Part shown: positions 47,566 through 56,195 of the stretch, piece by piece
How the letters are laid out: each line of letters starts with the position of its first letter
Position numbering within the stretch: the first letter of the stretch is position 1
Source of the DNA: Collinsella sp. 4_8_47FAA
GTDB taxonomy: Bacteria > Actinomycetota > Coriobacteriia > Coriobacteriales > Coriobacteriaceae
Direction: 5' to 3'
Length of the DNA stretch: 64,000 nt
Assembly: GCF_000763055.1 (NCBI RefSeq)
Contig: NZ_KN214137.1
Coordinates: 78,721-142,720 of the forward strand
Notes under the pieces: generated by a model
Told to the model about the DNA's origin: nothing
What the model saw: the letters and a program-made list of their open reading frames with translations, nothing else
The model's database searches: none
Translations under genes and position numbers: made by a program

Positions 47566-50289
47566 CTACTTCTTCTTTTTGCTTGGCATCGAGACTTTGA
47601 TGCCTTGGGCGGACTTGGTCACACGAGAGCGCTTAGCTCCGGTACTCTTCTTTTTCTTGGGCTGGGCCTGGCCCACGCCCTCGAGTGCGCGGGCCTCGGC
47701 CTCGCGAGCGGTGCGATCTTCGCGGCGCTGCGCCATGTCGGCGGCGACGCGCTTGGCAAAACGCTCGGCCGTCGAACCCGTCGAGCTCACCTTGCCGCCA
47801 CCGCGACCCAGGCGGACGTGCACACCGCGGCCAAAACCAGTTGCGGCATGACGACGACGCGGCTTGAGCGAATCCATCATCGTGGCGAGCTTAAAGAACA
47901 CCGAGCAGGTAAAGACCACGATGACAGCCAAGATAACCATCTGGCCCATCGACAGGTTGGCAATAGAAAGCAGCCCCGGGAATCCGATAACGCCCACCAG
48001 GATGCCGGCGACTACAAACACAAAGAGCACCACACGTAAGGGTGTGAGCGGCTGCGAGATGCGCCAGATCAGGCTGACGCTCGCCGCGCACGACGTAAGC
48101 AGGCACATCGTAGACAGCGTGAGCTGGCTAAAGCCAAACACGCGCGCCACAAAGATATCGAGCGCCGCAGCCAAAATGACCGCAATCGACGCCGGCAGTG
48201 CACGCTTGAGTACGTTGGTCAAAAACGCACCCTTCACGCGAGCATTGTTGGGCTCCAGGCCCAACACAAAGCCCGGCGCGCCGATGCAAAAGAAGTTGAT
48301 GAGTGTCATCTGGATGGGCTCGAAGGGGTACGGCGGCAGCGCAATGCACAGCGCCGCCAGGCCCATCGAGAACAGCGTCTTGGTCAGGAACAGCGAGGCC
48401 GAACGCTGCAGGTTGTTGATGGAGCGACGGCCCTCGGCCACCACGGCGGGCATCGAGGCAAAGTCGTTGTCGACGAGTACAATCTCGGCCACATTACGCG
48501 CGGCATCGGAGCCGGCCGCCATGGCGACGGAGCAGTCGGCTTCCTTGAGCGCCAGCACATCGTTGACGCCGTCGCCCGTCATGGCCACGGTGTGCTCGCG
48601 GCGCTTGAGCGCCTGCACGAGCTCGCGCTTCTGCTGCGGGGTCACACGACCAAAGACATGGTAGCGGTCCACTGCGGCATCGAGCTTGGCAGGCGTATCG
48701 AGCGTCGTGGCGTCCACATAAGCGTCCGCCCCCGGCACGCCCACCACGCGCGCGATCGACGACACCGTACGCGGGTCGTCGCCACTGATCACGTTGAGGG
48801 TCACACCCTGCTCGTTAAAGTAGCCGATGGTCTCGGCCGCCGAGGTACGAATCTCGTCGCGGATGGTCACAAAGCCCACGGGCTCGGCCTCGCCCACCAT
48901 ATCGCCATCGGGTGTAAAGCCGTCCACGCGCGCCACCACGAGCACGCGGCAGGTATCGGCAAGCTCGGCGACACGGTTCTCGACCTGCGAAAACACACGC
49001 TCCGAAAGCACAAACTGCGCGGCGCCCATCACATAGGAGCCCTGCGCAAACGAAGCGCCACTCCATTTTTTAGACGACGAGAACGGAATGACCGACAGCG
49101 GCTCAGACACCTCGACCGGGCGATCGGCGTAATAGTTGAGCAGCGCCTGGCAGGTCTCGTTGGCATCGGCCGAAGTCGCACGTGCCACGTTAGCCAGCGC
49201 AAAATCGAGCACTGTGGTATCGACGGGAACAGCCGCCTCGTCCGAGTCCACGCCAAAGCCAACACCCTCAACAGGCAGCGGGTAGGTGCCCTCGACCTCC
49301 ATGCGGCCCGACGTGATGGTGCCCGTCTTGTCCAGGCACAGTACATCGACGCGAGCGAGCGTCTCGATGCAGTAGAGCTGCTGCGCCAGCACCTTGCGGC
49401 GGGCCAGGCGCACCGTGGCGATGGCGAGCACCGACGAGGTCAGCAGCACCAGGCCTTGCGGGATCATGCCCAGCAGGGCGCCCACCGTGGACAGCAGCGC
49501 CGACGAAGGCACATGACCAGCCAACAGCTCGGAGAAGCACCACGAAAGCGCGCTATCGCCCGGGGTTCCCGCTGCATCCCACAGCTCGCTCACGCTCGAG
49601 GCAAACAACGCCAAACCGAGCGGGATCATGATGATGCTCGCAAAGCGCACGATGGCGTTCAGCGCGTTCATGATCTCGGAATTGACCTTTTTGACGTACT
49701 TGGCCTCGTTATTAATTTTGGCCACGTAGTTGTCGGCGCCGACATGGATCACGCGGGCGCGCAGCAGGCCCGAGTCGATAAAGCTGCCGCTCATGAGCTC
49801 GGAACCGGGCTGCTTCTTAATAAGGTCGCTCTCGCCCGTCAGCAGGCTCTCGTTCACGAGCGCCTCGCCGGAAACCACCACGGCGTCAGCGGGAATGTGG
49901 TCGCCGCGCCCCAGGCGGATGATGTCGTCGAGCACGATCTGGTCCAAGTCGAGCTCCACCTCGGCACCGTCGCGCACCGCGATGGCCTTCTTGGAGGTCA
50001 GCAGCGTGAGCTTATCGACCATCTTCTTGGACCGCATGGACTGGATGACGCCAATAGCGGTATTGAGGAACACCACGAACAGGAACGTCAGGTTCTTAAA
50101 CGAACCGGTCAAAATGACCAGGAACGCCAAGATCACGTTGATCAAATTGAACAGCGTGCAGAGGTTCTCGATGATGAGCTCTTTGACCGACTTGGTCTTG
50201 TGCTCCATGTTGCGGTTGATCTTACCGGCGGCGATGCGCTCCTCGACCTCGGCGGTCGAGAGTCCGCGCTCGATATCCGTTGCTGCCAT
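47566..50289 (-). CDS. P-type cation-transporting ATPase, CtpE/Ca2+-like
   Basis: A 907-residue P-type ATPase. The phosphorylation site DKTGTIT, the dephosphorylation loop LTGES and GDGVND hinge are present, with about ten membrane segments. KWSGASF and the membrane motif MIPQGLVLLTS resemble mycobacterial CtpE, a calcium importer, so Ca2+ is a reasonable but unproven substrate. The Cys-Pro-Cys motif of heavy-metal pumps is absent. The last 95 residues are a basic tail rich in Arg, Lys and Ala ending in Lys4, beyond the usual end. ATG 50289 was preferred; GTG 50304 and ATG 50301 are possible. Confidence 0.88.
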   Translation of the reverse strand: MAATDIERGLSTAEVEERIAAGKINRNMEHKTKSVKELIIENLCTLFNLINVILAFLVILTGSFKNLTFLFVVFLNTAIGVIQSMRSKKMVDKLTLLTSKKAIAVRDGAEVELDLDQIVLDDIIRLGRGDHIPADAVVVSGEALVNESLLTGESDLIKKQPGSELMSGSFIDSGLLRARVIHVGADNYVAKINNEAKYVKKVNSEIMNALNAIVRFASIIMIPLGLALFASSVSELWDAAGTPGDSALSWCFSELLAGHVPSSALLSTVGALLGMIPQGLVLLTSSVLAIATVRLARRKVLAQQLYCIETLARVDVLCLDKTGTITSGRMEVEGTYPLPVEGVGFGVDSDEAAVPVDTTVLDFALANVARATSADANETCQALLNYYADRPVEVSEPLSVIPFSSSKKWSGASFAQGSYVMGAAQFVLSERVFSQVENRVAELADTCRVLVVARVDGFTPDGDMVGEAEPVGFVTIRDEIRTSAAETIGYFNEQGVTLNVISGDDPRTVSSIARVVGVPGADAYVDATTLDTPAKLDAAVDRYHVFGRVTPQQKRELVQALKRREHTVAMTGDGVNDVLALKEADCSVAMAAGSDAARNVAEIVLVDNDFASMPAVVAEGRRSINNLQRSASLFLTKTLFSMGLAALCIALPPYPFEPIQMTLINFFCIGAPGFVLGLEPNNARVKGAFLTNVLKRALPASIAVILAAALDIFVARVFGFSQLTLSTMCLLTSCAASVSLIWRISQPLTPLRVVLFVFVVAGILVGVIGFPGLLSIANLSMGQMVILAVIVVFTCSVFFKLATMMDSLKPRRRHAATGFGRGVHVRLGRGGGKVSSTGSTAERFAKRVAADMAQRREDRTAREAEARALEGVGQAQPKKKKSTGAKRSRVTKSAQGIKVSMPSKKKK

Positions 50290-50319
50290 ACCACGTCCCA
50301 TCACGTCGCGTCGGTATAA

Positions 50320-50354
50320 GAAAAACCGTCCGGACCATGCGAGGTTCGGACGGT
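50320..50354 (-). terminator. Intrinsic terminator of tRNA-Arg(CCG)
   Basis: Minus-strand stem ACCGTCCGAA / TCCGGACGGT (one mismatch) followed by TTTTTC, 12 bases after the tRNA 3' end. The ATPase start is only 31 bases further. Confidence 0.9.
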
Positions 50355-50365
50355 CTTACGTTCGA

Positions 50366-50442
50366 TGGTGCCCCATGTTGGATTCGAACCAACGGCCTTC
50401 TGCTCCGGAGGCAGACGCTCTAATCCCCTGAGCTAATAGGGC
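50366..50442 (-). tRNA. tRNA-Arg (anticodon CCG)
   Basis: A 77-base cloverleaf read on the minus strand. Acceptor GCCCTAT/ATGGGGC, D stem GCTC/GAGC, anticodon stem TCTGC/GCAGA with loop CTCCGGA (anticodon CCG), T stem GTTGG/CCAAC with TTCGAAT. CCA is encoded. It decodes CGG and stands alone between its own promoter and terminator. Confidence 0.96.
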
Positions 50443-50453
50443 CAACGTTTGGC

Positions 50454-50483
50454 ATTATACCCAAGTGCACCACGGGCTATCAA
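50454..50483 (-). promoter_or_regulatory. Promoter of tRNA-Arg(CCG)
   Basis: Minus-strand TTGATA and perfect TATAAT spaced 18 bases. The predicted start is about 5 bases before the tRNA 5' end. Confidence 0.85.
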
Positions 50484-50540
50484 AATAAAAGAAAAAGCTT
50501 TGCAATTCCGAGGAAGACGCGGCGCAACGGCCCACTTTAG

Positions 50541-50569
50541 AAGGCAAAAGCGAGTCAGATAGTATAAAC
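50541..50569 (+). promoter_or_regulatory. Candidate promoter of the aro cluster
   Basis: TTAGAA (50538-50543 region) and TAGTAT lie 17 bases apart upstream of aroF. Both hexamers are only moderate matches. Confidence 0.4.
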
Positions 50570-50588
50570 TCTCATGCACCATATATAC

Positions 50589-50613
50589 ACGGCTCGCGAT
50601 GCGGGCCGTTTTT
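50589..50613 (+). terminator. Terminator hairpin in the aroF leader (possible attenuator)
   Basis: ACGGC-TCGC, a GAT loop, then GCGG-GCCGT and TTTTT make a complete intrinsic terminator on the plus strand, 33 bases before aroF. The nearest upstream plus-strand gene is 20 kb away, so only a leader transcript could be its target. Bases 50526-50533 (AACGGCCC) can pair perfectly with the 3' arm plus first T (50603-50610). Confidence 0.6.
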
Positions 50614-50646
50614 GCAAAAGTTATCCATCGAGGTGAGAGGCACACC

Positions 50647-51669
50647 ATGATTGCAATTTTAAAGCAGAGCGCCAGCGACGAGGCCGTCGGCCATATCGTC
50701 AGCTGGATTGAGAAAAAAGGCCTGAAGACCGACGTCTCGCGCGGCGAGAACGAGACGATCATCGGCCTGGTGGGCGATACGACCAAGATCGACCCGTTCC
50801 TGCTCGAGTCCATGGATGTCGTCGAGCGCGTGCAGCGCGTCTCGGAGCCGTTCAAGCGCGCCAACCGCAAGTTCCACCCCGAGGACTCCGTCATCGACTG
50901 CGGCCACGGCGTCAAGATCGGCGGCGACCAGTTCCAAGTCATCGCCGGCCCCTGCTCCGTCGAGGGCGAGAACCTCATTCGCATCGCACGCCGCGTAAAG
51001 GCAGCCGGTGCCACGATGCTGCGCGGCGGTGCCTACAAGCCCCGCACCTCCCCCTACGCCTACCAGGGCATGGGCCCCGCCGGCCTCGACCTGCTGTGCG
51101 AGGCGTCTGCCGAGCTCGACATGCCGATCGTCACCGAGATCATGGACCCGCGCGACGTGCAGGTCTTCCTTGACAAGAAGATTGACGTCATGCAGATCGG
51201 CGCCCGCAACGCCCAGAACTTCCCCCTGCTCAAGGAGGTCGGCAAGACCCAGACCCCGATTCTGCTCAAGCGCGGCATGTCCGGCACGATCGACGAGCTG
51301 CTTATGGCAGCCGAGTACATCATGAGCGAGGGCAACGACAACGTCATCCTGTGCGAGCGCGGTATCCGCACCTTCGAGACCCGCACCCGCAACACCTTCG
51401 ACCTTAACGCCGTGCCGGTGCTGCACCACCTGTCGCACCTGCCCGTCGTCGCCGACCCCAGCCACGCCACCGGCTACACCCGCTACGTCGAGCCCATGGC
51501 GCTCGCCGCGACCGCCTGCGGTGCCAACGGCCTGGAGATCGAGGTCCACGACGAGCCGAGCCGCGCCTGGTCCGACGGCGCCCAGGCCCTCACCCCCGAT
51601 CAGTTCGACGACACCATGCGCCGCATCCGAGCCATCCGCGAGGTTGTCTGCCAAGAGACCATGGAGTAG
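50647..51669 (+). CDS. aroF: 3-deoxy-7-phosphoheptulonate (DAHP) synthase
   Basis: Condenses PEP and erythrose 4-phosphate, the first step of the shikimate pathway. The 340-residue protein is the type I-beta form. An N-terminal ferredoxin-like regulatory domain (about 1-70) precedes the barrel with VIAGPCSVEG, RGGAYKPRTSPYAYQG, QIGARNAQNF and PVVADPSHATG. The regulatory domain in this class can bind Tyr or Phe. ATG 50647 follows GAGAGG by 6 bases. The ATG at 50599 lies within the terminator hairpin and is rejected. It begins the eight-gene aromatic cluster. Confidence 0.94.
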   Translation: MIAILKQSASDEAVGHIVSWIEKKGLKTDVSRGENETIIGLVGDTTKIDPFLLESMDVVERVQRVSEPFKRANRKFHPEDSVIDCGHGVKIGGDQFQVIAGPCSVEGENLIRIARRVKAAGATMLRGGAYKPRTSPYAYQGMGPAGLDLLCEASAELDMPIVTEIMDPRDVQVFLDKKIDVMQIGARNAQNFPLLKEVGKTQTPILLKRGMSGTIDELLMAAEYIMSEGNDNVILCERGIRTFETRTRNTFDLNAVPVLHHLSHLPVVADPSHATGYTRYVEPMALAATACGANGLEIEVHDEPSRAWSDGAQALTPDQFDDTMRRIRAIREVVCQETME

Positions 51670-51672
51670 CCC

Positions 51673-52587
51673 ATGGGTACGGTGAGAAACGCGCGCGTTA
51701 ACCAGGGCGGCCCCAAGTGCGCCGGCATCGTCGGCCTTGGCCTCATCGGCGGTAGCTTTGCCCGCGGCTATGCACAGGCGGGCGTCCGCGTGCTGGCCTG
51801 GGACCCCGATGACGATGTCATGACGGCCGCCAGCATGGGCACTGTCGCCGGAGAGCTCAACGACAAGACACTCGGCGAATGCGACATCATCGTCCTGGCT
51901 TGCTACCCCGAGGCATGCATCGAGTGGCTCGAGACGCACGCCAAGGCGCTCGCCGACGCCACCGACACCGACGCCATCATGGGCCCCGTGGTGATCGACA
52001 CGGTGGGCGTCAAGGGCATCGTGTGCGAACGTGCCTTTGAGCTTGCCCGCGAGCACGGCTTTTACTTTGTGGGCGCGCACCCCATGGCGGGCACCCAGTT
52101 CTCGGGCTACGCTAACTCTCGTGCCGACCTGTTCCAGGGCGCCCCGCTGGTGCTCGTACCGCCCGCGGTAGACGATGCGCTCAAGCTGGAGCTTTTGGGC
52201 CAGGTGCGCGAGATGGTGCGCCCCTTGGGCTTTGGCAAGTTCAGCGTGACCAGCGCCGCCGAGCACGACCGCGTCATCGCCTTCACGAGCCAGCTTGCGC
52301 ACGTGGTATCCAACGCCTACGTCAAAAGCCCCACCGCCCAGGTCCACCACGGCTTTTCGGCCGGTAGCTACCGCGATCTCACCCGCGTGGCGCACCTCAA
52401 CCCGCAAATGTGGTCCGAGCTCATGATCGACGACGCCGACGCGCTCGCCTTCGAGATCGACCATCTGATCGAGTCGCTTGGCGCCTACAGCCGTGCGCTC
52501 AAGAACCGCGACCAGCGCTATCTGGAGAATCTCCTTGCCGAGGGCGACCGCATTAAGCGCGCACTCGACGACGAAGCCTCCCACTAG
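51673..52587 (+). CDS. tyrA: Prephenate dehydrogenase
   Basis: Oxidatively decarboxylates prephenate to 4-hydroxyphenylpyruvate for tyrosine. The NAD(P) loop GIVGLGLIGGSFARG is near residue 18. The catalytic-His block FVGAHPMAGTQFSGY and SAEHDR-type TSAAEHDRVIAFTSQL follow. No ACT domain is present in the 304 residues. ATG is 3 bases after the aroF stop, with GGAG at 6 bases. Confidence 0.94.
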   Translation: MGTVRNARVNQGGPKCAGIVGLGLIGGSFARGYAQAGVRVLAWDPDDDVMTAASMGTVAGELNDKTLGECDIIVLACYPEACIEWLETHAKALADATDTDAIMGPVVIDTVGVKGIVCERAFELAREHGFYFVGAHPMAGTQFSGYANSRADLFQGAPLVLVPPAVDDALKLELLGQVREMVRPLGFGKFSVTSAAEHDRVIAFTSQLAHVVSNAYVKSPTAQVHHGFSAGSYRDLTRVAHLNPQMWSELMIDDADALAFEIDHLIESLGAYSRALKNRDQRYLENLLAEGDRIKRALDDEASH

Positions 52588-52623
52588 ACCACCTATCACG
52601 CCAGGTCGAAAGGACCGAAGCTT

Positions 52624-53730
52624 ATGGCGATTACCATCGATATCGACACCGCACGCCCCTACCAGGTGCATGTTGGCACGTTTTTGCTGGAGCAGGCGGG
52701 ACCGCTCGTGCGCGCCACTGCCGGCGGCACCAAGGCCGTCATCGTGACGGACACCAACGTAGGCCCGCTCTACCAGATGCCCGTTAAGCAGAGCCTGGAG
52801 GCATCAGGCTACGAGGTGAGCATCTGCACCTTCGAGGCCGGCGAGGCCCATAAGCGCGCCGAAACCTATGTTGCCATTTTGGAGTTTGTGGCCGAGCACG
52901 AGCTTTCGCGCTCCGACGTGATCGTGGCACTCGGGGGCGGCGTCGTGGGCGATGTGGCGGGCTTTGTGGCCGCGACCTACATGCGCGGCTGCAAGTTTGT
53001 GCAGATCCCGACGAGCCTGCTCGCCATGGTGGATTCGTCGGTGGGCGGCAAGACCGCCATCGACCTGGCTGCCGGCAAGAACTTGGCCGGCGCCTTTTGG
53101 CAGCCGAGCGTGGTTATCGCCGACGTGGGGTGCCTGGCCACCCTCACGCCCGAGCAGTTCGCCGACGGCTGCGGCGAGGTCGTCAAGCACGCCGTGATCG
53201 CCGACCCGGAGCTTTTCGCCGAGCTGGAGAAGACCCCGCTCACGCTGGAGCTGCTCAACCGCGATGTGGCCCGCGTAGCACTCATCATCGCCCGCAACAT
53301 CGACATCAAGCGCGCCGTGGTCGTCGCCGACGAGCACGAAACCAACCAGCGCAAGCTGCTCAACTTTGGACACAGCGCCGGACACGCCGTCGAGGCCTGC
53401 GAGCACTTTGAGCTCGGACACGGCAACTGCGTGTCGATCGGCATGGGCATCATCACGCGCGCCGCGGCCCTACACGGCGTCTGCGATGCCGAGCTGCCCG
53501 GTCGTATTGAGGAACTCTGCGCCCGCCATGGCCTCAAGACCCACTGCGACCTAGATGCCGATGCCATCTTTGCCGAGGCGCTCCACGACAAGAAGCGCGC
53601 GGGCGACACCATCGACCTGGTGATTCCGCACGACATTGGCCGCTGCAGCATCGACCGCACGCCGCTTTCCACTTTCCACGAACTCATTGCCGAAGGCCTC
53701 GGCCAGAAGGGAGACGCATCCGCATGCTAG
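52624..53730 (+). CDS. aroB: 3-dehydroquinate synthase
   Basis: Cyclises DAHP to 3-dehydroquinate using NAD+ and a metal. Family blocks: ALGGGVVGDVAGFVAATYMRG, QIPTSLLAMVDSSVGGKTAID, DGCGEVVKHAVI and NFGHSAGHAVEA with metal-ligand His residues. At 368 residues it is normal. It overlaps aroA by 7 bases. The ribosome-binding site is AAAGGA, 9 bases before ATG. Confidence 0.96.
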   Translation: MAITIDIDTARPYQVHVGTFLLEQAGPLVRATAGGTKAVIVTDTNVGPLYQMPVKQSLEASGYEVSICTFEAGEAHKRAETYVAILEFVAEHELSRSDVIVALGGGVVGDVAGFVAATYMRGCKFVQIPTSLLAMVDSSVGGKTAIDLAAGKNLAGAFWQPSVVIADVGCLATLTPEQFADGCGEVVKHAVIADPELFAELEKTPLTLELLNRDVARVALIIARNIDIKRAVVVADEHETNQRKLLNFGHSAGHAVEACEHFELGHGNCVSIGMGIITRAAALHGVCDAELPGRIEELCARHGLKTHCDLDADAIFAEALHDKKRAGDTIDLVIPHDIGRCSIDRTPLSTFHELIAEGLGQKGDASAC

Positions 53731-55043
53731 CCCGCATCACCCCGTCCCCGCTCAAGGGCACCGTTCCCGCCATCGCGTCCAAGTCGATGGCGCATCGCCT
53801 GATCATCTGCGCCGCGCTTGCCAACGGCGAGACGCACGTTACCTGCAACACTACCTGCGCCGACATCGAGGCCACGGTGCGTTGCCTCACGGCGCTCGGC
53901 GCCCGCATCGAGACCGTCGAGGACGGCTTCCAGGTCCACCCCACCATGAAGAGTGTTGAGTTTGGCCTGCTCAAGGCCCTTGCCGGCGGCACGCTTGACT
54001 GTGGCGAAAGCGGCTCCACGCTCCGCTTTATGTTGCCCGTCGCCTGCGCGCTGGGCGCAGAAGCAACTTTTGTGGGTCAGGGACGCTTGGGCGCCCGCCC
54101 GCTCTCTCCGCTCTCGGACGAGATCATCGCCGCAGGTTGCGACCTGCAGGGCCTGGGCGGTTTTCCGCTCAAGACGAGCGGACGCATGCGCCCGGGCACC
54201 TTTGTGCTGCCGGGCAACGTGAGCTCGCAGTACATCTCGGGCCTGCTGCTGGCAGCCCCGTTGCTCGCCCAGCCCTCCTGTGTGCAGGTGACCGGCCTCA
54301 TCGAGAGCCGCCCCTACATCAACCTGACGATCCAGGCCATGAAGGCCTTTGGCGTCGAGGTCAACGTCGAACGTATTCCGGCCAAGGACGGCCAGCCCGA
54401 GGTCACGAACTTCCGCGTGAGCAGTGGCTCGTATCGCACGCCCGGCAGCGTAGCCGTCGAGGGTGACTGGTCCAACGCCGCCTTTTGGCTGTGCGCCGGC
54501 GCCATCGGCTCCGACCCCATCACCGTCGAGGGTGTGTCCCTGAGCTCCGCACAGGGCGACCGCAACGTGCTTGCCGCGCTTTCGCGCTTTGGTGCCCGCA
54601 TCGTGCGCTCCACCAACGCCGCCACCGTGCAGTCCGACAAGCTCGCCGGCTTTGAGATGAGCGCCCACGACATTCCCGACCTTGTGCCTGTTATCTCGGC
54701 CGTGGCCTCGCTGGCGCAGGGCCGCACGTTCATCCGCGATTGTGCCCGCCTGCGCATCAAGGAATCCGACCGTCTGGCCACTACCACCCACGAGCTCACC
54801 GCACTGGGCGCACAGGTACGCATTGCCGGTGACGACCTCATCATCAAGGGTGTCGACGCCTTTACTGGCGGCGAGGTCGACTCGCACAACGATCACCGCA
54901 TCGCCATGATGGCTGCCATCGCTGCGAGCCGCGCCACCGGCGAGGTTGTGATCCACGGCGCCGAGGCCGTCAACAAGTCCTATCCCGATTTCTTCGACCA
55001 CTATCGCCTGCTGGGCGGCAAGGTCACACTCGAGGAGGAATAG
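53724..55043 (+). CDS. aroA: 3-phosphoshikimate 1-carboxyvinyltransferase (EPSP synthase)
   Basis: Adds PEP to shikimate 3-phosphate. ASKSMAHRLIICAALA, LDCGESGSTLRFMLP (the PEP-binding loop, aligned with NAGTAMRP of enterobacterial enzymes), SSQYISGLLLAAPLL and IKESDRLATT identify the two-domain fold. The protein has 439 residues. The loop differs from the classical class I sequence, so inhibitor sensitivity should not be assumed from it. Translation is probably coupled to aroB through the 7-base overlap. Confidence 0.95.
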   Translation: MLARITPSPLKGTVPAIASKSMAHRLIICAALANGETHVTCNTTCADIEATVRCLTALGARIETVEDGFQVHPTMKSVEFGLLKALAGGTLDCGESGSTLRFMLPVACALGAEATFVGQGRLGARPLSPLSDEIIAAGCDLQGLGGFPLKTSGRMRPGTFVLPGNVSSQYISGLLLAAPLLAQPSCVQVTGLIESRPYINLTIQAMKAFGVEVNVERIPAKDGQPEVTNFRVSSGSYRTPGSVAVEGDWSNAAFWLCAGAIGSDPITVEGVSLSSAQGDRNVLAALSRFGARIVRSTNAATVQSDKLAGFEMSAHDIPDLVPVISAVASLAQGRTFIRDCARLRIKESDRLATTTHELTALGAQVRIAGDDLIIKGVDAFTGGEVDSHNDHRIAMMAAIAASRATGEVVIHGAEAVNKSYPDFFDHYRLLGGKVTLEEE

Positions 55044-55044
55044 C

Positions 55045-56142
55045 ATGTCCTCGACCTTTGGCAACGTCTTACACTTAAGCATCTTCGGCCAATCGCACTC
55101 CCCCGCCATCGGCTGCTCGCTCGATGGCATCCCGGCGGGCATCGCCGTGGACCAGGAGAAGCTGCAGGCCTTCCTCGACCGTCGCGCCCCCGGTCGCGAC
55201 GAGACCGCAACCAAGCGCCGCGAGGCCGACGCCGTGCATATCATTGCCGGTGTTGTCGATGGACATACCACCGGCGCGCCCATTGCCGCGATTATCGAGA
55301 ACACCAACACGCGCTCCAAGGATTACTCCGAGCTGCGCCGCAAGCCCCGTCCGGGACATGCCGATTACCCGGCGCGTGTGAAGTATCACAACATGCACGA
55401 TGTCGCTGGTGGCGGGCATTTCTCCGGCCGCCTAACGGCACCCCTGTGCATCGCCGGCGGCATTGCGCTGCAGGCACTCGAGGCCCGCGGCATTCAGGTC
55501 ATGGCGCACGTCGCGCAGATCGGCGGCATCTCCGACCTGCCGATGGACGATATGGTCCATCGCGAGGCCGACCGCAAGGCGATCCTTACGAACGATCTGC
55601 CGTGCATTGACGCCGCCGCAGCCGGCCGCATGCGCGAGGAGATCCTGGCCGCGCGCGACGAACTCGACAGCATCGGCGGCATCGTGGAGTGCGGCATTTA
55701 CGGGCTTCCCGCGGGCATCGGCGACCCCATGTTCGACGGTATCGAGAACCGCATCGCGCAAATCGCGTTTGGCATTCCCGCCGTAAAGGGCGTGGAGTTT
55801 GGCATGGGTTTTGCCGTGGCCGCCATGCGCGGCAGCGAGAACAACGATCCGTATCGCATCGACGCCGAGACCGGAAAGATCGAGGTCGAATCCAACAACG
55901 CCGGCGGCATCCTGGGCGGTATTTCGACCGGCGCGCCCGTCATGTGGCGTATGGCCGTAAAGCCGACGCCCTCCATTGGCCGCGAGCAGCAGACCGTGGA
56001 CATGGACGCCATGGAAAATGTCGAACTCTCGGTGCACGGCCGTCACGATCCCTGCATCGTCCCCCGAGCTGTCCCCGTAGCCGAAGCAGCCGCAGCGCTG
56101 GCCATCTGGGACGCCCTCCTCGAGGACGCAGGCCAGCTCTAA
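55045..56142 (+). CDS. aroC: Chorismate synthase
   Basis: Makes chorismate from EPSP using reduced FMN. The 365-residue protein begins FGNVLHLSIFGQSHSPAIGCSLDG and shows RRAPGRDETATKRREAD, RPGHADYPARVKY and HDPCIVPRAVPVAE. GAGGAGG at the end of aroA serves its ATG. The first segments read SHSPAIG rather than SHG..A, a minor variant seen in Gram-positive enzymes. Confidence 0.96.
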   Translation: MSSTFGNVLHLSIFGQSHSPAIGCSLDGIPAGIAVDQEKLQAFLDRRAPGRDETATKRREADAVHIIAGVVDGHTTGAPIAAIIENTNTRSKDYSELRRKPRPGHADYPARVKYHNMHDVAGGGHFSGRLTAPLCIAGGIALQALEARGIQVMAHVAQIGGISDLPMDDMVHREADRKAILTNDLPCIDAAAAGRMREEILAARDELDSIGGIVECGIYGLPAGIGDPMFDGIENRIAQIAFGIPAVKGVEFGMGFAVAAMRGSENNDPYRIDAETGKIEVESNNAGGILGGISTGAPVMWRMAVKPTPSIGREQQTVDMDAMENVELSVHGRHDPCIVPRAVPVAEAAAALAIWDALLEDAGQL

Positions 56143-56195
56143 CCCGACTCACCTGGGTTGCCTGTCAACTCTGCCATTACGTGAAAGGGGCCTCC

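Noticed and set aside
48592..50319. A 575-codon plus-strand frame opposite the P-type ATPase
   Set aside because: Arg/His-rich shadow; the ATPase motifs are on the other strand.
50574..50636. A leader peptide for aromatic amino acid attenuation (ATG 50574)
   Set aside because: It has no ribosome-binding site and its Tyr/Phe codons are scattered, so I do not call it a gene, although the hairpin itself remains a finding.
50659..52671. A 670-codon minus-strand open frame opposite aroF and tyrA
   Set aside because: It mirrors codons of two clear enzymes and shows repetitive Gly/Val/Ala/His composition.
53727..55319. A 530-codon minus-strand open frame opposite aroA
   Set aside because: Shadow of EPSP synthase and chorismate synthase, with no recognisable domain.
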